Assembly (NCBI GenBank): GCA_025934135.1
Contig: JAICYR010000002.1
Coordinates: 1-61,080 of the forward strand
From: Acidobacteriaceae bacterium
GTDB lineage: Bacteria > Acidobacteriota > Terriglobia > Terriglobales > Acidobacteriaceae
DNA: 61,080 nt
Direction: 5' to 3'
Shown here in pieces: positions 18,459 through 28,980 of this stretch (its first letter is position 1; each line of letters begins with the position of its first letter). The position numbers and the translations under genes were made by a program. The notes under the pieces were generated by a model. That model had not been told where the DNA came from. It worked only from the letters and a program-made list of their open reading frames with translations, and searched no databases.

Positions 18459-21400
18459 CTAAAAATACAGCCTGCACCCCACCTGGATCTTCCGGTCGTG
18501 ATACAGCCCCGTGCTGTTGCTGTTGATCGTCTCCCCAAACGCCGCTGTCGGACTCCCAATCAATTCCTTGTGCGTCTGCCCATCGGCGCCAATCACCGAC
18601 TGCGTCTTCAATCCGCTCTGGTAAACCATCGTGACGGTATTCGCGTAAGGATAGGCCCCGCTCTTGGACTGATTGCGCAGCCGGTATCCGATGTTCTGCA
18701 CCCGCGTCACATTTCGATGATTCAGCACATTCAGCGCCTCGGCAAAAAATTCCAACCCAATATGCTCTGTAATCGACGTTCGCTTCGACGCCCGAACATC
18801 CAGCCCCACCGCCCCCGGCGCGCGAAACGTGTTCCGCCCAATCAACGGAATCAAGTCTTCCCCACCCGAACCATTCAGCGTCGGCCCCAGCCCCGGAGCA
18901 GGCCGTGCGCCATCGGTAATCACGCCTCCCGGAGCGGTCACGTCCTTCAGGCAGTTCGACCCTCCGTCCGGCCCTCCCGCCGCCAGCCAGTCGTAATTGG
19001 AGCACAGCGGAGTCGGCACCGAGCCTTCCGTCCGCATCGTATACGGAAGCCCCGTCCTCCACTCACCCAAAGCGGACAGCGCATACCCATTCGCAATCCG
19101 TCCAAACCATCCATCAAACCTCCACGGCACATGCGCAATAACCGCCCCGGAAACCCGCTGCCGCAAATCGAAGGTCGACGTTCCGTGCTCCAGCCCCAAC
19201 TTGGCCGGATCATAAACCGTATTTACCTTCGCGAACGTCGCAGACGTCTGGTTATCGTCAAAGGCGTGCGACCAGGTGTAAGTCATATGCACCCCAATCC
19301 CACGCGACGCCCGCCTCGTGAAGCGAACAACCGCCCCCTGATAGCTGGAAGTCGCCTCGCTCAGAATGTCCGTAATTGGCCCATAATTCGGATTCAGCCT
19401 CTGGTAATAAAACGGCACCGTAAACCCATGCTGGATCGGCCCCAGATGCTCCGGGTTCGTTGAAAAATCCAGAACATAATTGATCGGCGCGACTGCGCTC
19501 AGATCAATATTCCGGTCCAGATACTGCGGCAGCTCGCGCCCCTCGGAAGCCATCAGCGTAATCGTGACCGAAGACCCGCGCCCAAGCCGCTGCTTCAGCG
19601 AAATCTCCGCCTGATGGATCTGCGGATTCTGAAAACGTCGGTCGAAATAAACAGCGTTGGGTCTTGACCGCAGTTGGTCCGCCGCATTCGGATCGGTGTA
19701 CGGAGTTTCATTCGCGGCAAACACATAAGGAAACTGCGGTGCCCCCGCATCCAGCGGTCGATAGAAATAGCTGCGCGCCGAGCGCGTCGATCCAGTCGAG
19801 GTCAGCGCATTGAACACCATCGCATTCGGCACCCGCGCGTAATAAAGTCCATACCCTCCGCGCAATATCGTGTGCCCTGAACCAAACACGTCCCACGCAA
19901 AGCCCACCCTCGGACCAAAGTTATTGCGGTCATGGGGCAGATACGCCGTCTGCGGAATGTCCGGATTCACCACCAGCTTATTCGTATCGGGCAGCCGCTC
20001 GTAGTCGTAGCGCACGCCCAGCGAGAGTGTCAGCCTCGGCCTCAATCGCCAGTCATCAGAAAAATATGCCGCATAGTCAGCCGTCTCAAACTTCCAAACC
20101 GAAGACCCCAGCGTCTGCCGAAACCACGAATAGCACGGATAATCCCCCACTCCCGTCGTCGTCCCATCGCAACGATCGGGCGCAAGCAGATCAGCCACAA
20201 AATTCGCCAGCGATGAATACGAATACTCCCCGCTCTGGTTCGCCACTCCGTTAATAGACTCGGTAATGTGGTTATAGTCGTATCCAAACCGAAATTCATG
20301 CGGCCCGTGGATCCAGCTAATCGCGTCCACAAACTGCTGCCGCGTCTCCAGCGGATACTGCGACTTCCCTTCCGACGACAGTGCCCCGATATTAAATCCC
20401 GCACCTGAGTCAATCGAAATCTCCGGGGAGCGCCCATACGAATTCGCCGCAAATGGCTTCTCAAAATCCGTCGGATCAGCCGACATCTGCGACAACAAGT
20501 CCCGGCTGTACTGGTAGCGCGCGTTCGACAACACAGCCGGAGCAAGAAAATACTCCAGTCGCCCCACAGCCGAGTTCTGCCGAACCCGGCTCACTCCAAA
20601 GCTCCCCATCCCGTCGGTGGCGCTCGCCCCACCCAGCACTCCATTCGGAGAGTCGCGCCGCATCAGGTTATATTCGCCGCTCAAATGGATCCGGTTGTTA
20701 TACCACCAGTCAATCTTCGGAAAAAGAATGATCTGCCGCGACGTCCGCGGCACCTCGCCCAGAACGCCCCCAAGCTGGTTCAGCACCGCCGTGTATGCGC
20801 ACGAAGCCCGCGCGTTCAGGCTTGCACCCTGGCAGCTCGTATAGATCGGATTGCTGCTGGTCGAAATCCGCGCCGCAAGCGTCTGGGTCGTCGCCGACGA
20901 CGGCGGCGCAAAAAATATCTCCGCCTCGGCCGCGCGCGCCACCGCCGGGTAATCGCGCCTGGAGTAATCCCCGGCGAAAAACCAGAACAGCTTGTCCCGC
21001 CGGATCGGTCCTCCGCCATCAATGCCAAACTGCAGCCTCCGGTCCAGCGCTTTATACGGCCGGTCAACATAGGTAATCGGCTGCCCATTCAGATACTGAA
21101 CAAGCGAGCCATCCGCCGTCGTTTTCGCCCCCGCTGGCTCGGCCTGCATCACGCGGGCATAGGCGTTCGCCGCCCCCCACGCGGCATTGCGCTCGCGAAA
21201 AGTCGCCGTCGCGTGCAGCCTGTTCCCGCCCGACCGCGTTACGGAATTGATGACGCCCCCCGCCGCTCCTCCAGACTCGGCGGAAAAGTTGGAACTGCTC
21301 ACCCGAAACTGGCTCACCGCCGCGCGCGCCGTCACATATCCGCCGCCCGTCACTCCACGCTCGCGCGCCCGGAACGCGACCGTGTTGTCCACCCCGTCCA

Positions 21401-21983
21401 ACCTGATTCCATTCATCGCTGGGCTGAGTCCGCGAAAACTCCTCGCCGACACGCCGGACTCATCTTCAGAAATCACAGGGGCCGATGCCGCCGCCAAATC
21501 AGCGAACGCCGACCAGTGTCCGTCCGTGCTGGGCAGCGCATCTATATAGGATTCGCCAACGTTGCTGCCGACGGCTGGCGTCAAATCCGATTCAGGAGAA
21601 TACGACGCCCGCCCCGGAGGCCCCGAAAAGAATGCCACTGTCATGCGCGGATCAAGAAATGTCGTTCGGCCAATTTCCACCATAATGTTGAAAGCGTGCC
21701 AAATCGCCGTTCCCGGAGCATTTACCCGCGCGGAATAAACTCCAGGCTCGACTTCGGCAAAACGGAAGTTCCCAGCAGCGTCGCTCAACGCTTGGACCTC
21801 GGCTCCCGTTTCTACGTCTTGCAGCGTCACCAGCGCCCGGAAGTGGTTTCCGGAAATCCCCGAAACCTGACCCGCAACCGACCCTCCCGTGCCCGACTGG
21901 GCACGAAGCTCAGCAAGTCCGCAAACAATGACGATGAACAGAAGGAGAACCTGGCCGGCGCGCGAAAACCGATGCGGATTCAT
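18459..21983 (-). CDS. TonB-dependent receptor with carboxypeptidase-regulatory-like N-terminal domain (Oar-like)
   Basis: Signal peptide; GQVSGISGNHFRALVTLQDVETGAEVQALSDAAGNFRFAEVEPGVYSARV; plug-like AMNGIRLDGVDNTV; long beta-barrel ending in aromatic CRLYF. Confidence 0.9.
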   Translation of the reverse strand: MNPHRFSRAGQVLLLFIVIVCGLAELRAQSGTGGSVAGQVSGISGNHFRALVTLQDVETGAEVQALSDAAGNFRFAEVEPGVYSARVNAPGTAIWHAFNIMVEIGRTTFLDPRMTVAFFSGPPGRASYSPESDLTPAVGSNVGESYIDALPSTDGHWSAFADLAAASAPVISEDESGVSARSFRGLSPAMNGIRLDGVDNTVAFRARERGVTGGGYVTARAAVSQFRVSSSNFSAESGGAAGGVINSVTRSGGNRLHATATFRERNAAWGAANAYARVMQAEPAGAKTTADGSLVQYLNGQPITYVDRPYKALDRRLQFGIDGGGPIRRDKLFWFFAGDYSRRDYPAVARAAEAEIFFAPPSSATTQTLAARISTSSNPIYTSCQGASLNARASCAYTAVLNQLGGVLGEVPRTSRQIILFPKIDWWYNNRIHLSGEYNLMRRDSPNGVLGGASATDGMGSFGVSRVRQNSAVGRLEYFLAPAVLSNARYQYSRDLLSQMSADPTDFEKPFAANSYGRSPEISIDSGAGFNIGALSSEGKSQYPLETRQQFVDAISWIHGPHEFRFGYDYNHITESINGVANQSGEYSYSSLANFVADLLAPDRCDGTTTGVGDYPCYSWFRQTLGSSVWKFETADYAAYFSDDWRLRPRLTLSLGVRYDYERLPDTNKLVVNPDIPQTAYLPHDRNNFGPRVGFAWDVFGSGHTILRGGYGLYYARVPNAMVFNALTSTGSTRSARSYFYRPLDAGAPQFPYVFAANETPYTDPNAADQLRSRPNAVYFDRRFQNPQIHQAEISLKQRLGRGSSVTITLMASEGRELPQYLDRNIDLSAVAPINYVLDFSTNPEHLGPIQHGFTVPFYYQRLNPNYGPITDILSEATSSYQGAVVRFTRRASRGIGVHMTYTWSHAFDDNQTSATFAKVNTVYDPAKLGLEHGTSTFDLRQRVSGAVIAHVPWRFDGWFGRIANGYALSALGEWRTGLPYTMRTEGSVPTPLCSNYDWLAAGGPDGGSNCLKDVTAPGGVITDGARPAPGLGPTLNGSGGEDLIPLIGRNTFRAPGAVGLDVRASKRTSITEHIGLEFFAEALNVLNHRNVTRVQNIGYRLRNQSKSGAYPYANTVTMVYQSGLKTQSVIGADGQTHKELIGSPTAAFGETINSNSTGLYHDRKIQVGCRLYF

Positions 21984-22130
21984 GCAGGCCCTCCCCCCGT
22001 TGTGTTGTTTCGCGACAGCGGAAAGCAGGCGGGCAATCTGGCCCCCAACCTTGTTGGCGCCACGAAGCTTCAGCTAATCGCTTGATTTCGTGAGTGAAGA
22101 GTAACGTGATTCGATAGACTGAGGACAAGA

Positions 22131-23156
22131 ATGTTCATTGACGAAGCGAAAATCCGGGTAAAAGCAGGTGACGGAGGTAATGGGTGTATGGCCTTCCGTC
22201 GCGAAAAGTTTGTCCCTCGCGGCGGCCCCTCCGGCGGAGACGGCGGACGCGGCGGCGACATCATCATGGAGTCCTCCCAGCGCCACAACACCCTCATGTA
22301 CTTCCGCTACAACCCCGAACACAAGGGCGAGCGCGGCGAGCACGGAATGGGATCCAACTGCACTGGCCGCGAAGGCCACGACGTCGTCCTCAAAGTCCCA
22401 GTCGGCACGCAGCTTTACGACGCTGAAACCGGCGAGCTTGTACACGACTTCTCTCATCCCGACGAGCGCGTCGTCATCGCCAAAGCCGGGCGCGGCGGAC
22501 GCGGAAACCAGCACTTCGCCACTCCCACCCACCAGGCCCCGCGCGAATATGAACTCGGCAAGCCCGGCGAGGAGCGCGTCTACCGCCTGGAGCTAAAAGT
22601 TCTCGCCGACGTCGGCCTCGTCGGCTTTCCCAACGTCGGCAAATCCACTCTCATCTCACGCATCTCCGCGGCCAAGCCCAAGATCGCCGACTACCCCTTC
22701 ACCACGCTGCAGCCGAATCTCGGCGTGGTCTCCATCGGCGAGGCCCCTTATGAGGAAAGCTACGTCGTCGCCGACATCCCCGGCCTCATCGAAGGCGCGC
22801 ACACAGGCGCTGGACTCGGCGTACAGTTCCTGCGCCACATCGAGCGCACCCGCCTGCTCGCCCACCTCGTCGACGTATCCGACGCAAGCGCACGGCCCGA
22901 CCCCGTCGAGGACTTCAAAGTCATCCTCGGCGAACTGGAGAGCTTTGGCCACGGCCTCACAGACAAGCCCATGATCGTCATCGCTTCCAAAGCCGACGTC
23001 GCCAACCCCGAAAAACTCAAAAAACTCCGAGCCATGGCCAAGCGAAAGAAGTTGGACTTCTACGAAATCTCCGCCGTCACCGGCCTCGGCATTGACAAGC
23101 TGAAATATGCCATCGGTGCCCGTGTCCGCGAGTTGCGCGAAACCGCGGCTGCATGA
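22131..23156 (+). CDS. obgE: Obg family GTPase
   Basis: [63 protein letters not shown]. Confidence 0.97.
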   Translation: MFIDEAKIRVKAGDGGNGCMAFRREKFVPRGGPSGGDGGRGGDIIMESSQRHNTLMYFRYNPEHKGERGEHGMGSNCTGREGHDVVLKVPVGTQLYDAETGELVHDFSHPDERVVIAKAGRGGRGNQHFATPTHQAPREYELGKPGEERVYRLELKVLADVGLVGFPNVGKSTLISRISAAKPKIADYPFTTLQPNLGVVSIGEAPYEESYVVADIPGLIEGAHTGAGLGVQFLRHIERTRLLAHLVDVSDASARPDPVEDFKVILGELESFGHGLTDKPMIVIASKADVANPEKLKKLRAMAKRKKLDFYEISAVTGLGIDKLKYAIGARVRELRETAAA

Positions 23157-23167
23157 AAAACCACAGT

Positions 23168-23214
23168 GGGTGCCCCATCCTTTCGCGCTTGCTTCATCGC
23201 GCGAAAGGGTGGGA
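23168..23214. repeat. dispersed palindromic repeat downstream of obgE
   Basis: GGGTGCCCCATCCTTTCGCGC-ttgcttcat-CGCGCGAAAGGGTGGGA. Confidence 0.85.
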
Positions 23215-23236
23215 ATTGAGGAAGAGAATCGAATGT

Positions 23237-23266
23237 GGGTGCCCCATGTCTCGCAGAGACATGGGA
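23237..23266. repeat. dispersed palindromic repeat, second variant
   Basis: GGGTGCCCCATGTCTCGCAGAGACATGGGA. Confidence 0.85.
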
Positions 23267-23272
23267 GAAAAC

Positions 23273-24442
23273 TTACGCTTCTTGGACCTGAGTTAATTCT
23301 TTCCGGATTAACAGAAACAGAGGAACCAGCGCCACCGCGCTCGCCAGCGCATCCACCAGGAACAGCCCTCGCACGCCAAAGTGGCTGAAGCCCTGCCCAT
23401 CTGCCCACGTCATGTACACCACCGCCGCGTTGATCGCCGCCGTAAACAGCCCAAGCTGCGTGCTCGCCACCGCGCTCGTCCGCCCCACCAGTTGGAACGC
23501 CAGCGAATTGAACGCCGCGTACACCACGCCCGTCAGCGCATTGTAGATCAGCACACCGGCAATGTACGCCTCCAGCGTGTGCCCCGTCAGCGCCAGCGTC
23601 AGCGATACCACCACAATCCCCACCGCCGCGCCCAGATAAAGAAGTCCGCGATTCACATGGTTGGCCGCATATCCGCCCGCCAGAGCGCCTACTGACGTTG
23701 CTACCGCCGCGCCGGCGCCGGTAATCAACACCACCATGCTTTCGCTCACGTGGAAATTCTGTCCCAGCCCCGCGAACAAATTGATCCCAGCGCACGCGCC
23801 CACCGGTGCCAGAAACAGCGCGAACCCCACCAGGCTTGCCCGCTTCCGCGAGGCCGCCCACGTCGCCTTCAGCGTCTTCGTAAACACCTGCTTAAACTTG
23901 AACGCTGACCGCCGCGACGCCGGAAACACCACCGTCGGCAGCACGCCCAGCACAATGCACGCCGCCAGCCCCGCCCCGATCCACTCCATCCTCATATGCG
24001 GAGCCAGCGCCATCACCGCCATCGAACCCGCCGCGCCGCCGCCCAGGTTGGCCACGTTCGTCCATCCCGCAACCGACCCTCTCCGGTTGTCCGGCAGAAA
24101 TTCCGCCATCCATCCGTTCGCGGCATTCGCATACATCACCATGCCCAGTTCGGCCAACAGCAGCAACCCTGTTGCAAGCCCCAGCCGCCCCGGAGACAAC
24201 GCCCGCAGCGCCGCCGCCATGCACGCCGCTGACACCACGGCCAGAATCCAGCAGTAGGCCCGCCGCGTCAGCCCCGTATCCAGCACCGGACACAACAAAA
24301 ATCCCCAGAACGTGGGAGACATCACCACCGCGCTCGTCGAGGCCACCTGCCCCAGCGGAATCCCCTGCCGCGTCAATAGAAAAGGCAGCGCCGTGATCGT
24401 AAACCCAACCACCAGCCCGAATGGAAAAAGCGCCAGCCCCAC
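23273..24442 (-). CDS. major facilitator superfamily transporter
   Basis: About 12 hydrophobic segments; MFS AmpG-like arrangement. Confidence 0.75.
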   Translation of the reverse strand: MGLALFPFGLVVGFTITALPFLLTRQGIPLGQVASTSAVVMSPTFWGFLLCPVLDTGLTRRAYCWILAVVSAACMAAALRALSPGRLGLATGLLLLAELGMVMYANAANGWMAEFLPDNRRGSVAGWTNVANLGGGAAGSMAVMALAPHMRMEWIGAGLAACIVLGVLPTVVFPASRRSAFKFKQVFTKTLKATWAASRKRASLVGFALFLAPVGACAGINLFAGLGQNFHVSESMVVLITGAGAAVATSVGALAGGYAANHVNRGLLYLGAAVGIVVVSLTLALTGHTLEAYIAGVLIYNALTGVVYAAFNSLAFQLVGRTSAVASTQLGLFTAAINAAVVYMTWADGQGFSHFGVRGLFLVDALASAVALVPLFLLIRKELTQVQEA

Positions 24443-24594
24443 AATCCACGCGGGCGGAACGCGCGCGGGCGAGGCAGACGATGCCGAAGACCCAGGCAGA
24501 ACAACCGGTTCAGACAGACAACACTCCCGGGCGCAAAATCAACCCGCCTTCGATCCTCTCACAAGACAAAATCGGTGGCTCACTCAGGATATTG

Positions 24595-24634
24595 GGGTGG
24601 CCCATTCAAGCCCGGTTTTGGCTTGAGTGGGGGA
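24595..24634. repeat. dispersed palindromic repeat, third variant (GGGTGGCCCACTCAAGCC...GGCTTGAGTGGG)
   Basis: GGGTGGCCCATTCAAGCCcggtttTGGCTTGAGTGGGGGAC; same family as 38227. Confidence 0.85.
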
Positions 24635-24729
24635 CAAGCGAAACAAAAATTCACACCCCTCCCGCCATATTGATGTACGCTTGTAGGCCAGTTCCCTCTC
24701 CCAATCTCCGAGCATCAACCGGGGGAAGC

Positions 24730-25419
24730 ATGTCTCTTACCGTAACCTCACGTTATTGCGGGACCGTTTGCATCATCGACTGCGATGGCCGCATCATGGC
24801 CGGACACGAAGCGACCGTCCTGGAAGCGGCGCTCGAAGAGGCCGAGCAGGAATTCTCCCGCATTGTCCTGAACCTCGCCCGCGTCTCCCGCATGGACAGC
24901 ATGGGGCTGGGAATGATCGTGCGGCAAACCTACCGCGTCAGCACGCGCGGAGGCTCCATCCGCATCGCCGCCCCGCAGCCCTTCGTCTCTCACCTGCTCG
25001 GAATCACAAAACTCAACGAATTCCTCCGGAGCTACTCCACCGAAGATGAAGCCATCCAGTCATTCCTCGGCGCGTGCCCGCCGCCCGTCAAGGAGAAAAA
25101 GCCCGGCCCCACCCTGCTGGTTTTCGACCAGTCCTCTGACCTTTGCGCCTTCGTGCGAAGCGTGCTGTCCCAACACGGCTTTCACGTAAAAACCGTTTGC
25201 TCGCTCCGCGACGCCAGAATCCTGCTCTGCGCCGATCAGGTGGATTACTTACTCATCGGCCCGTGTAACCCGCAGCTCACGTCGCAAATGGTCTACAAAG
25301 AGCTGACCTCGCTCGCTCCCAAGGCCTCCGCTCTGCAGCTCGCCCCGGACTTCCACTCCCACGACGCCGCCCACGCCACCCAAACCCTCCTCCAAATGCT
25401 CGGAGTCGCCACCGCCTGA
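24730..25419 (+). CDS. STAS-domain (anti-sigma factor antagonist-like) protein with C-terminal receiver-like domain
   Basis: VTSRYCGTVCIIDCDGRIMAGHEA...IVLNLARVSRMDSMGLGMIV STAS; then PTLLVFDQSSDLCAFVRSVLSQHGFHVKTVCSLRDARILL. Confidence 0.75.
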   Translation: MSLTVTSRYCGTVCIIDCDGRIMAGHEATVLEAALEEAEQEFSRIVLNLARVSRMDSMGLGMIVRQTYRVSTRGGSIRIAAPQPFVSHLLGITKLNEFLRSYSTEDEAIQSFLGACPPPVKEKKPGPTLLVFDQSSDLCAFVRSVLSQHGFHVKTVCSLRDARILLCADQVDYLLIGPCNPQLTSQMVYKELTSLAPKASALQLAPDFHSHDAAHATQTLLQMLGVATA

Positions 25420-25431
25420 AATTACGGTCGC

Positions 25432-26019
25432 CTAATCTTTGGTTGGGTTTTGCAGTCGAAGCTTGAGGTACTCCCCAACCAAAATGGCGCTGGGATAGAG
25501 GACCTGCTCTTCGGTTTGGGCATGCACAAGAAGCTTTTCCGCAAAAGCCGTGGCCTCGGGTTGGTTCTCTTCCCGGCCCGCCGTTTCCAGGTCCCGCGCG
25601 GCTGCTTCAATTGCCCGGTGCTCGACCAGCATCTCAGGCAACTGCGCCTTCAGATCATCGGAAAGCGCAATGGCCGGGCGCATGTCCTGCGTTACTTTTC
25701 CCTGAGACAGGGGACCCAACAGGCCGAGAGGAGGCAACGCATACTTCTCCTCCTTCTCAAAATGCGGTTGCAACTCCTTCTGGAGCTTCCGCGCCGCTGT
25801 GCCGGTTTTCCCTCCAGCTTGAGTTAACTTGGAAAGCTCCGCGCGCAATTCCTTGTGCTCGGCCTCAACAGCGGAAGGAACTTGCAACCAGTTCTGATTT
25901 TCCGACTTGGTCGAAGGAGCCTGTGATTGGGCCGCCGCACTTAATGCCAGAAAGGTTAGGGCCAGAAGGATGGTTGCGCGCGAAATGGCTGGCAAGGGCC
26001 GCCCGTGGACTGTTTTCAT
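25432..26019 (-). CDS. exported hemerythrin-like HHE-domain protein
   Basis: Signal peptide MKTVHGRPLPAISRATILLALTFLALSAAAQS; AEHKEL, PHFEKEE, VEHRAIE, VHAQTEEQVLYP metal-ligand pattern. Confidence 0.75.
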   Translation of the reverse strand: MKTVHGRPLPAISRATILLALTFLALSAAAQSQAPSTKSENQNWLQVPSAVEAEHKELRAELSKLTQAGGKTGTAARKLQKELQPHFEKEEKYALPPLGLLGPLSQGKVTQDMRPAIALSDDLKAQLPEMLVEHRAIEAAARDLETAGREENQPEATAFAEKLLVHAQTEEQVLYPSAILVGEYLKLRLQNPTKD

Positions 26020-26142
26020 TACGATGCTCCTTTCCTTTGAGCACCTCAGTCGGATGCGCCCCGCGGAGACCTCGTTGCAGCACTTTTGCTTGCATGGATA
26101 GGTGGCAGGTGGTCCTGATAACTCCGGTCGGGAACAACCGAC

Positions 26143-26182
26143 GGTCGGCCCACACAACCCTGGGTCTTGGATTGTGTGGGGA
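26143..26182. repeat. diverged palindromic repeat of the same style
   Basis: GGTCGGCCCACACAAccctgggtcttggATTGTGTGGGGA. Confidence 0.6.
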
Positions 26183-26198
26183 AAAGCTCTATCCGGTC

Positions 26199-27404
26199 TT
26201 ATGCCGTCTGCGCCACCTGGTTCGCACGCACCCGGAAGTGCTTCGTCGTGATCGCCAGCGTCTTCTCCATCTTGCGCAGCAATGTCCTCTCATCAGGAGC
26301 CGCGAACGTGGAAGCCACTCCCTTGGCCGAGTTGCGCCCCGTGCGCCCGATGCGATGCACAAAGTCCTCGGCCTCGCGAGGCATGTCGTAATTGACAACG
26401 TGGGCCACATGGGCCACATCGATCCCGCGCGCGGCCACATCTGTCGCCACAAGCACCCGATGCCCACCCTGAGCAAAGCTCTTCAGCGCGGCATTGCGCT
26501 GCGACTGCGAGCGGTCGCCATGGATCTGCGTGGCCGTGTGCCCCGAACGCTTCAGCCTGCGCGCCACGCGGTCCGCTCCATGTTTCGTGCGAACAAACAC
26601 CAGAAAGCTTCCCTTGCTCTGCCCCAGCAGGTGCTCGAGCAACTCCTGCTTTTTGTCAGTCGGGACCTCGAATGTCTGTAGCTCCACATTTTCGCAGGGC
26701 TTCAGCACCGACCCAATCTCAATGCGCGCCGGATTCCTCAAATAATCCCGCACTACTTCCTTGATCTGCTCACTCAGCGTTGCCGAGTAGCACATCGTTT
26801 GCCGCTCCTTGGGCAGCGCGGCGGCAATCCGCCGGATCGACGGCTTAAAGCCCATGTCCAGCATGCGGTCCACTTCGTCCAGCACCAGCATCTTCACGCC
26901 GCTCAGGTTCACCAACCTGCGCTCCAGATAATCCTCCAGCCGCCCCGGCGTCGCCACAATAATCCGCGCGCCGTTGCGGATCGCCTGCAACTGCGGCCCT
27001 TCGGCCATGCCGCCAACAACCAGCGCAATGGAATTGTAGTTGCCCGTCAGCTTGCGGTAGTGCTGCTCCACCTGCATCGCCAGCTCGCGCGTAGGCAGCA
27101 GAATCAGCGCCGAGCACCCCTTCGCCTTCGGCATCCGCTCAATCAGCGGAATCAAAAAGCTCAAAGTCTTGCCTGTGCCCGTCTGCGCCGTCGCCAACAC
27201 ATCGCGTCCTTCCAGTGCCGGAGGAATGGCCTGCGCCTGCACTGGCGTCGGAGTAATAAAGTTTGCCGCCGTAAGCTGCTTCTTCAGCCCGGCGGAAATA
27301 GAAAATTCAGAAAATTGGTTCACTTGGTCCTTGCGCCTGCGGTCGCGTTCATCCGCGTATCTCAAGATACGAGCCACCGCTGGCGTAGATAATTCCCTGC
27401 ACAC
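26199..27404 (-). CDS. DEAD-box RNA helicase (RhlE-like)
   Basis: ATAQTGTGKT, LLPTRELAMQ, VLDEVDRMLDMGF (DEVD variant of DEAD), YSAT, HRIGRTGR. N-terminal start uncertain. Confidence 0.93.
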   Translation of the reverse strand: MCRELSTPAVARILRYADERDRRRKDQVNQFSEFSISAGLKKQLTAANFITPTPVQAQAIPPALEGRDVLATAQTGTGKTLSFLIPLIERMPKAKGCSALILLPTRELAMQVEQHYRKLTGNYNSIALVVGGMAEGPQLQAIRNGARIIVATPGRLEDYLERRLVNLSGVKMLVLDEVDRMLDMGFKPSIRRIAAALPKERQTMCYSATLSEQIKEVVRDYLRNPARIEIGSVLKPCENVELQTFEVPTDKKQELLEHLLGQSKGSFLVFVRTKHGADRVARRLKRSGHTATQIHGDRSQSQRNAALKSFAQGGHRVLVATDVAARGIDVAHVAHVVNYDMPREAEDFVHRIGRTGRNSAKGVASTFAAPDERTLLRKMEKTLAITTKHFRVRANQVAQTA

Positions 27405-27651
27405 TTAAGGCGCGGGAAAAGTACATTTCTTACGTAGGGAAGTTTTTGAGTTGCCTCAACTCTGCCGCACGCTGCGTCTTCGGTTGCCATGCAACCTGGC
27501 CGGATGAGTATCAATCGGGCCATTACGCTGAGGGGCTTGGGGGAAAATTCCTGACAGGCGGTCTTGCTGGATGAGGGCTAAGAGCTGCTCACAGTCCAAA
27601 CAACTGAGCGTGGATCAAGTATAGCATCCATCACTCAAAAAAGGGCTTATC

Positions 27652-28980
27652 ATGTTGCCCATGCCCGCGCGCCCCCTCTTTTCCATCCTCTTTTTCGCGG
27701 CCCTCCTGCCCCTTTCTCTTCTCGCTCAAGCTCCCGCGCCGCCCGCCATCATCCTCCACGCCGCGCATCTCCTCAACGTGGAAAAAGCCTCCCTCATCTC
27801 TCCCGGAGAAATCCTCATCAACGGCAACCACATCGCCGCCGTCGGAACCACCGTCCCGCATCCGCCCGGCGCTCGCGTCATCGACCTCGGCCCGCTCACC
27901 CTCATGCCCGGACTCATCGACGCGCATGTCCATCTCTTCCTCCACCCCGCGCCCGATGAAAACCTACAGACCGTGGACGAATCCGTCCCCGAGCGCACCA
28001 TCACCGCCACCCTTCAGGCACGCGCCGACCTCCTTGCCGGATTCACCGCCGAGCGCGACATGGGCACCGAAGGCGCAGGCTCCGCCGACACCGCCGTGCG
28101 CGACGCCATCAACTCCGGTGAGATCCCCGGCCCCCGCCTCCGCATCACCGGCAACGCCATCAGCATCACCGGAGGCCATGAGGACGCCCTCGGCTTCAAC
28201 CCCGCCCTGCACATTCCCGGCAACGCCACCTACGCCGACTCCACCGACCAGCTCATCCACGTCATCCGCACCCAAATCAAGCAAGGCGCGGACATGATCA
28301 AGATCTACCAGACCGGCCACGACCGCATGGTCAACGGAATGTTAGTCGCGCCCTACCAATACACTGAGGCCCAGCTCGCAGCCGCCGTCGCCGAAGCCCA
28401 CCGCCTCCGCACCGAGGTCGGAGTCCACTGCACCACCGAGCCCGCCGCGCTCTACGCCGCGCAGGCCGGAGTCGCCTCCATCGACCACGCCCTCTACCTC
28501 AGCGCCGAAACTGAAGCTCTGATGAAGCAGAAGCAGATCTTCGCCGTCCCCACCCTCACCATCTTCGAGTACTTTGCCGCCCACGCGCCCAACGCCGCCG
28601 CAGCCGCCCGCGAGCAAGCCTTCTTCGACTTCCACACCGCGCAGTTCCGCAAGCAGGTCGCCGCCGGAGTCCCCATGGCTGTCGGCTCCGACGTTGGCCC
28701 CTTCCCACATGGCACCCAGGCCCGCGAATTCGTCCTCATGAACAAATACGGAATGCCCGCCGCCGATGTCCTCCGCGCCGACCTCATCAACGGAGCGCGC
28801 CTTCTCATGTGGCCCGACCAGATCGGCCAGCTCAAGCCCGGCTTCTACGCCGATATCATCGCCATCGACGGAGACCCGCTCGCCGACATCTCCGCCGTCA
28901 CCCGCGTCAAATTCGTGATGAAGAACGGCGTCATCTACAAATCCCAAGACAAAATCCAACCTGAAGGAGCGCAGCCGTGA
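27652..28980 (+). CDS. exported metal-dependent amidohydrolase
   Basis: LMPGLIDAHVHLF, IDHALYL, AVGSDVG, LKPGFYADIIAIDGDPLADI; N-terminal signal peptide. Confidence 0.9.
   Translation: MLPMPARPLFSILFFAALLPLSLLAQAPAPPAIILHAAHLLNVEKASLISPGEILINGNHIAAVGTTVPHPPGARVIDLGPLTLMPGLIDAHVHLFLHPAPDENLQTVDESVPERTITATLQARADLLAGFTAERDMGTEGAGSADTAVRDAINSGEIPGPRLRITGNAISITGGHEDALGFNPALHIPGNATYADSTDQLIHVIRTQIKQGADMIKIYQTGHDRMVNGMLVAPYQYTEAQLAAAVAEAHRLRTEVGVHCTTEPAALYAAQAGVASIDHALYLSAETEALMKQKQIFAVPTLTIFEYFAAHAPNAAAAAREQAFFDFHTAQFRKQVAAGVPMAVGSDVGPFPHGTQAREFVLMNKYGMPAADVLRADLINGARLLMWPDQIGQLKPGFYADIIAIDGDPLADISAVTRVKFVMKNGVIYKSQDKIQPEGAQP

Noticed and set aside
20685-22085. 466-aa open frame antisense to the TonB receptor
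   Set aside because: Low-complexity Arg/Pro/His composition; opposite a clear Oar-like receptor.
22656-23861. 401-aa minus frame over obgE and the MFS gene
   Set aside because: Gly/Arg-rich, crosses repeats and two real genes on different strands.
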